NCBI RefSeq assembly: GCF_946887195.1
Contig: NZ_CAMPKE010000029.1
Span: 1-15,416 of the forward strand
Length of the DNA: 15,416 nt
From: an uncultured Halomonas sp.
Lineage (GTDB): Bacteria > Pseudomonadota > Gammaproteobacteria > Pseudomonadales > Halomonadaceae
Direction of reading: 5' to 3'
The translations under genes and the position numbers were made by a program. Below are positions 13,855 to 15,416 of this stretch, piece after piece. The stretch's first letter is position 1, and every line of letters begins with the position of its first letter. The notes below the pieces were generated by a model. The model saw only the letters and a list, made by a program, of their open reading frames with translations. It was not told the DNA's origin and searched no databases.

Positions 13855-14832
13855 ATGTCGAGCCGCATGCCGAGCGAATTCGAACTCATCGCCCGCTATT
13901 TCGCGCGCCCCGAAGATCGGATGGCGAGCGATTCGGCGGGCGTGGCGTTGGGATCGGGCGACGATTGTGCGCTACTGCTGCCAGCGCCGGGCCAGCAATT
14001 GGCGGTCAGCGTCGACACCTCGGTGGTCGATGTGCATTTTCCGGGCGGTGCGCCGCCCGAAACGGTCGGTCATCGCTGCCTGGCGGTGGCATTGAGCGAC
14101 TTGGCCGCAATGGGCGCACGCGCGCGCTGGTGTGTCATGGCATTGACCCTGCCCGAAGCGGACGAGTCCTGGCTTGCCGGCTTCGCCGACGGTTTTCATG
14201 CGCTGTGCGATGCCTGCGGCGTCGTCCTGGTGGGTGGCGATGTGACTCGCGGCCCGCTGAGTATCGCCGTGACCGTACATGGCGAGGTGCCGCCGGGCGA
14301 GGCGCTCAAGCGCGATGGCGGTCGGGCTGGCGATCTGGTGGCGGTTAGCGGCCCGCTGGGTGGTGGTCTGGGCGGTCTGCATGCCTGGCGCAGCGGCAAG
14401 CGTGATCTCACCGACCCGCTGCTTACCGCTTATTTGCTGCCCCAGCCAAGGCTCGCGGCGGGCCTCGCGCTGCGCGGTCTGGCGCATTGCGCCATCGATA
14501 TCTCCGATGGCCTGCTGGCCGATCTCGGCCACCTATGCGCGGCATCGGGCGTAGGCGCCGAGCTCGATATAGAACGACTGCCCTTGGCCGAAGGGTTGGA
14601 GGCGGCACTCGGCAGCGACGGCGCTCGCCAAGCGGCGCTGACCGGGGGCGACGATTACGAATTGCTGTTCAGCTTGCCGGCCACGGCACTGGAGCGCGCC
14701 GAGCGGTGTCTGTCCGAATGCGGTCTCGAGGTGACCGTCATCGGGCGACTACGTGAATCGCCGGGTATCGGTGGCGTCGATATCAGCGATCTGCCGACTG
14801 GCTGGCAGCACTTCTCGGGAATGCCGTCATGA
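13855..14832 (+). CDS. thiL: Thiamine-monophosphate kinase
   Basis: Phosphorylates thiamine monophosphate to thiamine pyrophosphate with ATP (EC 2.7.4.16); PurM-like ATP-grasp-type fold (AIRS/PurM family). Visible motifs are 'EFELIARYFARP' near the N-terminus, 'GSGDDCALL' (33-41), 'SVDTSVVDVHF' (52-62), 'SDLAAMGARA' (81-90), 'VGGDVTRG' (126-133), 'DISDGLLADL' (215-224) and 'TGGDDYELLF' (263-272), covering the metal and nucleotide sites. The start is uncertain: ATGs at 13855 and 13867 and a GTG at 13843 are all in frame, each with only a weak ribosome site. Comparison with the usual M-x-x-x-EFxLIxRYF beginning makes 13867 equally good. From 13855 the protein has 325 residues. The stop overlaps pgpA by four bases (ATGA at 14829-14832). 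Confidence 0.93.
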   Translation: MSSRMPSEFELIARYFARPEDRMASDSAGVALGSGDDCALLLPAPGQQLAVSVDTSVVDVHFPGGAPPETVGHRCLAVALSDLAAMGARARWCVMALTLPEADESWLAGFADGFHALCDACGVVLVGGDVTRGPLSIAVTVHGEVPPGEALKRDGGRAGDLVAVSGPLGGGLGGLHAWRSGKRDLTDPLLTAYLLPQPRLAAGLALRGLAHCAIDISDGLLADLGHLCAASGVGAELDIERLPLAEGLEAALGSDGARQAALTGGDDYELLFSLPATALERAERCLSECGLEVTVIGRLRESPGIGGVDISDLPTGWQHFSGMPS

Positions 14833-15302
14833 ATCGCGCTCCGATTAGCGTATGGCGGCGTCCCACGCATTTCTTCGCCTTTGGCCTGGGTAGCGGTGCG
14901 GTACCCTTCGCCCCCGGTACCTTCGGCACCTTGGCGGCGATTCCCTTCTATTGGCTGATGTCCGAGTTGCCGCTGTCGTGGTACCTGAGTCTGACGCTGA
15001 TCGCCTGCCTGGTCGGGATCTGGCTATGCGAGGCGACCTCGCGCGATCTCGGCGTGCATGATCACTCCGGCATCGTTTGGGACGAGTTCGTCGGCTACTG
15101 GATCACCATGGCGGCAGTACCGTTCTCATGGGAGGCGGCGCTATGGGGCTTCGTGGTGTTCCGGGTCTTCGATATCATCAAACCATGGCCGATTCGCTGG
15201 GTCGATCGGCGCGTGGCCGGTGGCTTCGGCATCATGATGGATGATGTGCTGGCGGGAGTGTTTGCATGGAGTGTCATGCATCTGTGGTTCTGGCTTCATT
15301 AG
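14829..15302 (+). CDS. pgpA: Phosphatidylglycerophosphatase A
   Basis: Inner-membrane phosphatase that removes phosphate from phosphatidylglycerophosphate to give phosphatidylglycerol (EC 3.1.3.27). The 157-residue protein carries the family pattern: 'FGLGSGAVPFAPGTFGTLAA' (18-37), 'DHSGIVWDEFVGYWIT' (78-93), 'FRVFDIIKPWPI' (111-122) and 'GGFGIMMDDVLAG' (131-143), with acidic residues Asp78, Asp85, Glu86, Asp139 and Asp140 for metal and phosphate handling. Hydrophobic helices lie near 35-45, 52-67, 90-112 and 138-155. It is the last gene of the cluster, matching the nusB-thiL-pgpA order of E. coli and pseudomonads. No terminator is evident after it. Confidence 0.95.
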   Translation: MNRAPISVWRRPTHFFAFGLGSGAVPFAPGTFGTLAAIPFYWLMSELPLSWYLSLTLIACLVGIWLCEATSRDLGVHDHSGIVWDEFVGYWITMAAVPFSWEAALWGFVVFRVFDIIKPWPIRWVDRRVAGGFGIMMDDVLAGVFAWSVMHLWFWLH

Positions 15303-15416
15303 AATAGCTTAATAATGAACACCGCTATCTATCGCGTCAGGAAGGCAGTTTCTGCCGTGGCCGGCGGATGTACGATATTTCCTACAAAACCTGTCATCTA
15401 TGGCTTACAAGCCTGG
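15303..15416 (+). other. Window end: short open frame running off the edge, unidentified
   Basis: From an ATG at 15314 a plus-strand frame is open for 34 codons to the last base (MNTAIYRVRKAVSAVAGG…). There is no good ribosome site, and the region is more AT-rich than the genes before it. I do not recognise the peptide. A short hairpin GGCAG-TTT-CTGCC lies at 15344-15356, with no T-run after it. It may be the start of the next gene or simply intergenic sequence. Confidence 0.2.

Noticed and set aside
13008..13889. A 293-codon minus-strand frame opposite ribH and nusB
   Set aside because: It is fully antisense to two well-identified genes with proper ribosome sites and overlap coupling; no recognisable domain.
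1..15416. CRISPR arrays, tRNA or rRNA genes, insertion sequences, phage or defence genes
   Set aside because: I saw no regularly spaced repeats, no tRNA-like cloverleaf or CCA-ended segment, no transposase motifs and no integrase. The only repeat-like element is the one in the nrdR-ribD gap.

Overview
The window is about 15.4 kb of GC-rich, densely packed bacterial chromosome. Gene content and order point to a gammaproteobacterium. The nrdR-ribD-ribBA-ribH-nusB-thiL-pgpA order is the pseudomonad/oceanospirillalean arrangement. A carnitine-to-glycine-betaine module plus a TRAP-linked sugar-acid operon fits a halophile such as Halomonas or a relative; that genus-level guess is inference.

Layout. 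(1) 1-2886, plus strand: the tail of a TRAP-type large permease, then dgoD, dgoA and dgoK, a tight De Ley-Doudoroff operon for D-galactonate. Galactonate is dehydrated, the product phosphorylated, and the phosphate ester split to pyruvate and glyceraldehyde 3-phosphate. (2) 2921-3427, minus strand: a gluconokinase converging on dgoK. (3) 3428-3889: a 462-base gap without a convincing gene, holding short repeats and a possible decayed reading frame. (4) 3890-4891: a TerC/Alx-family membrane protein, followed by two back-to-back hairpins. (5) 5022-7335, plus strand: cdhC-cdhA-cdhB, overlapping genes that turn carnitine into glycine betaine through 3-dehydrocarnitine and betainyl-CoA. (6) 7337-9305, minus strand: cdhR (AraC/GATase-like regulator) and caiX (periplasmic quaternary-amine binding protein), transcribed as caiX then cdhR toward cdhB, with one base between the cdhB and cdhR stop codons. 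(7) 9557-15302, plus strand: nrdR, ribD, ribBA, ribH, nusB, thiL, pgpA. (8) 15303-15416: no recognisable gene, only an open frame running off the end.

The genes fall into two catabolic modules (galactonate/gluconate; carnitine) beside a conserved housekeeping cluster (riboflavin, ribonucleotide reductase control, transcription antitermination, thiamine, phosphatidylglycerol).

I did not find a clearly novel system. The best leads are a pair of 13-base repeats exactly 21 bases apart upstream of caiX (candidate CdhR operator), the absence of ribE from its usual slot, a RibBA whose GTP cyclohydrolase II half has lost its zinc cysteines, and a roughly 160-base imperfect inverted repeat in front of ribD.
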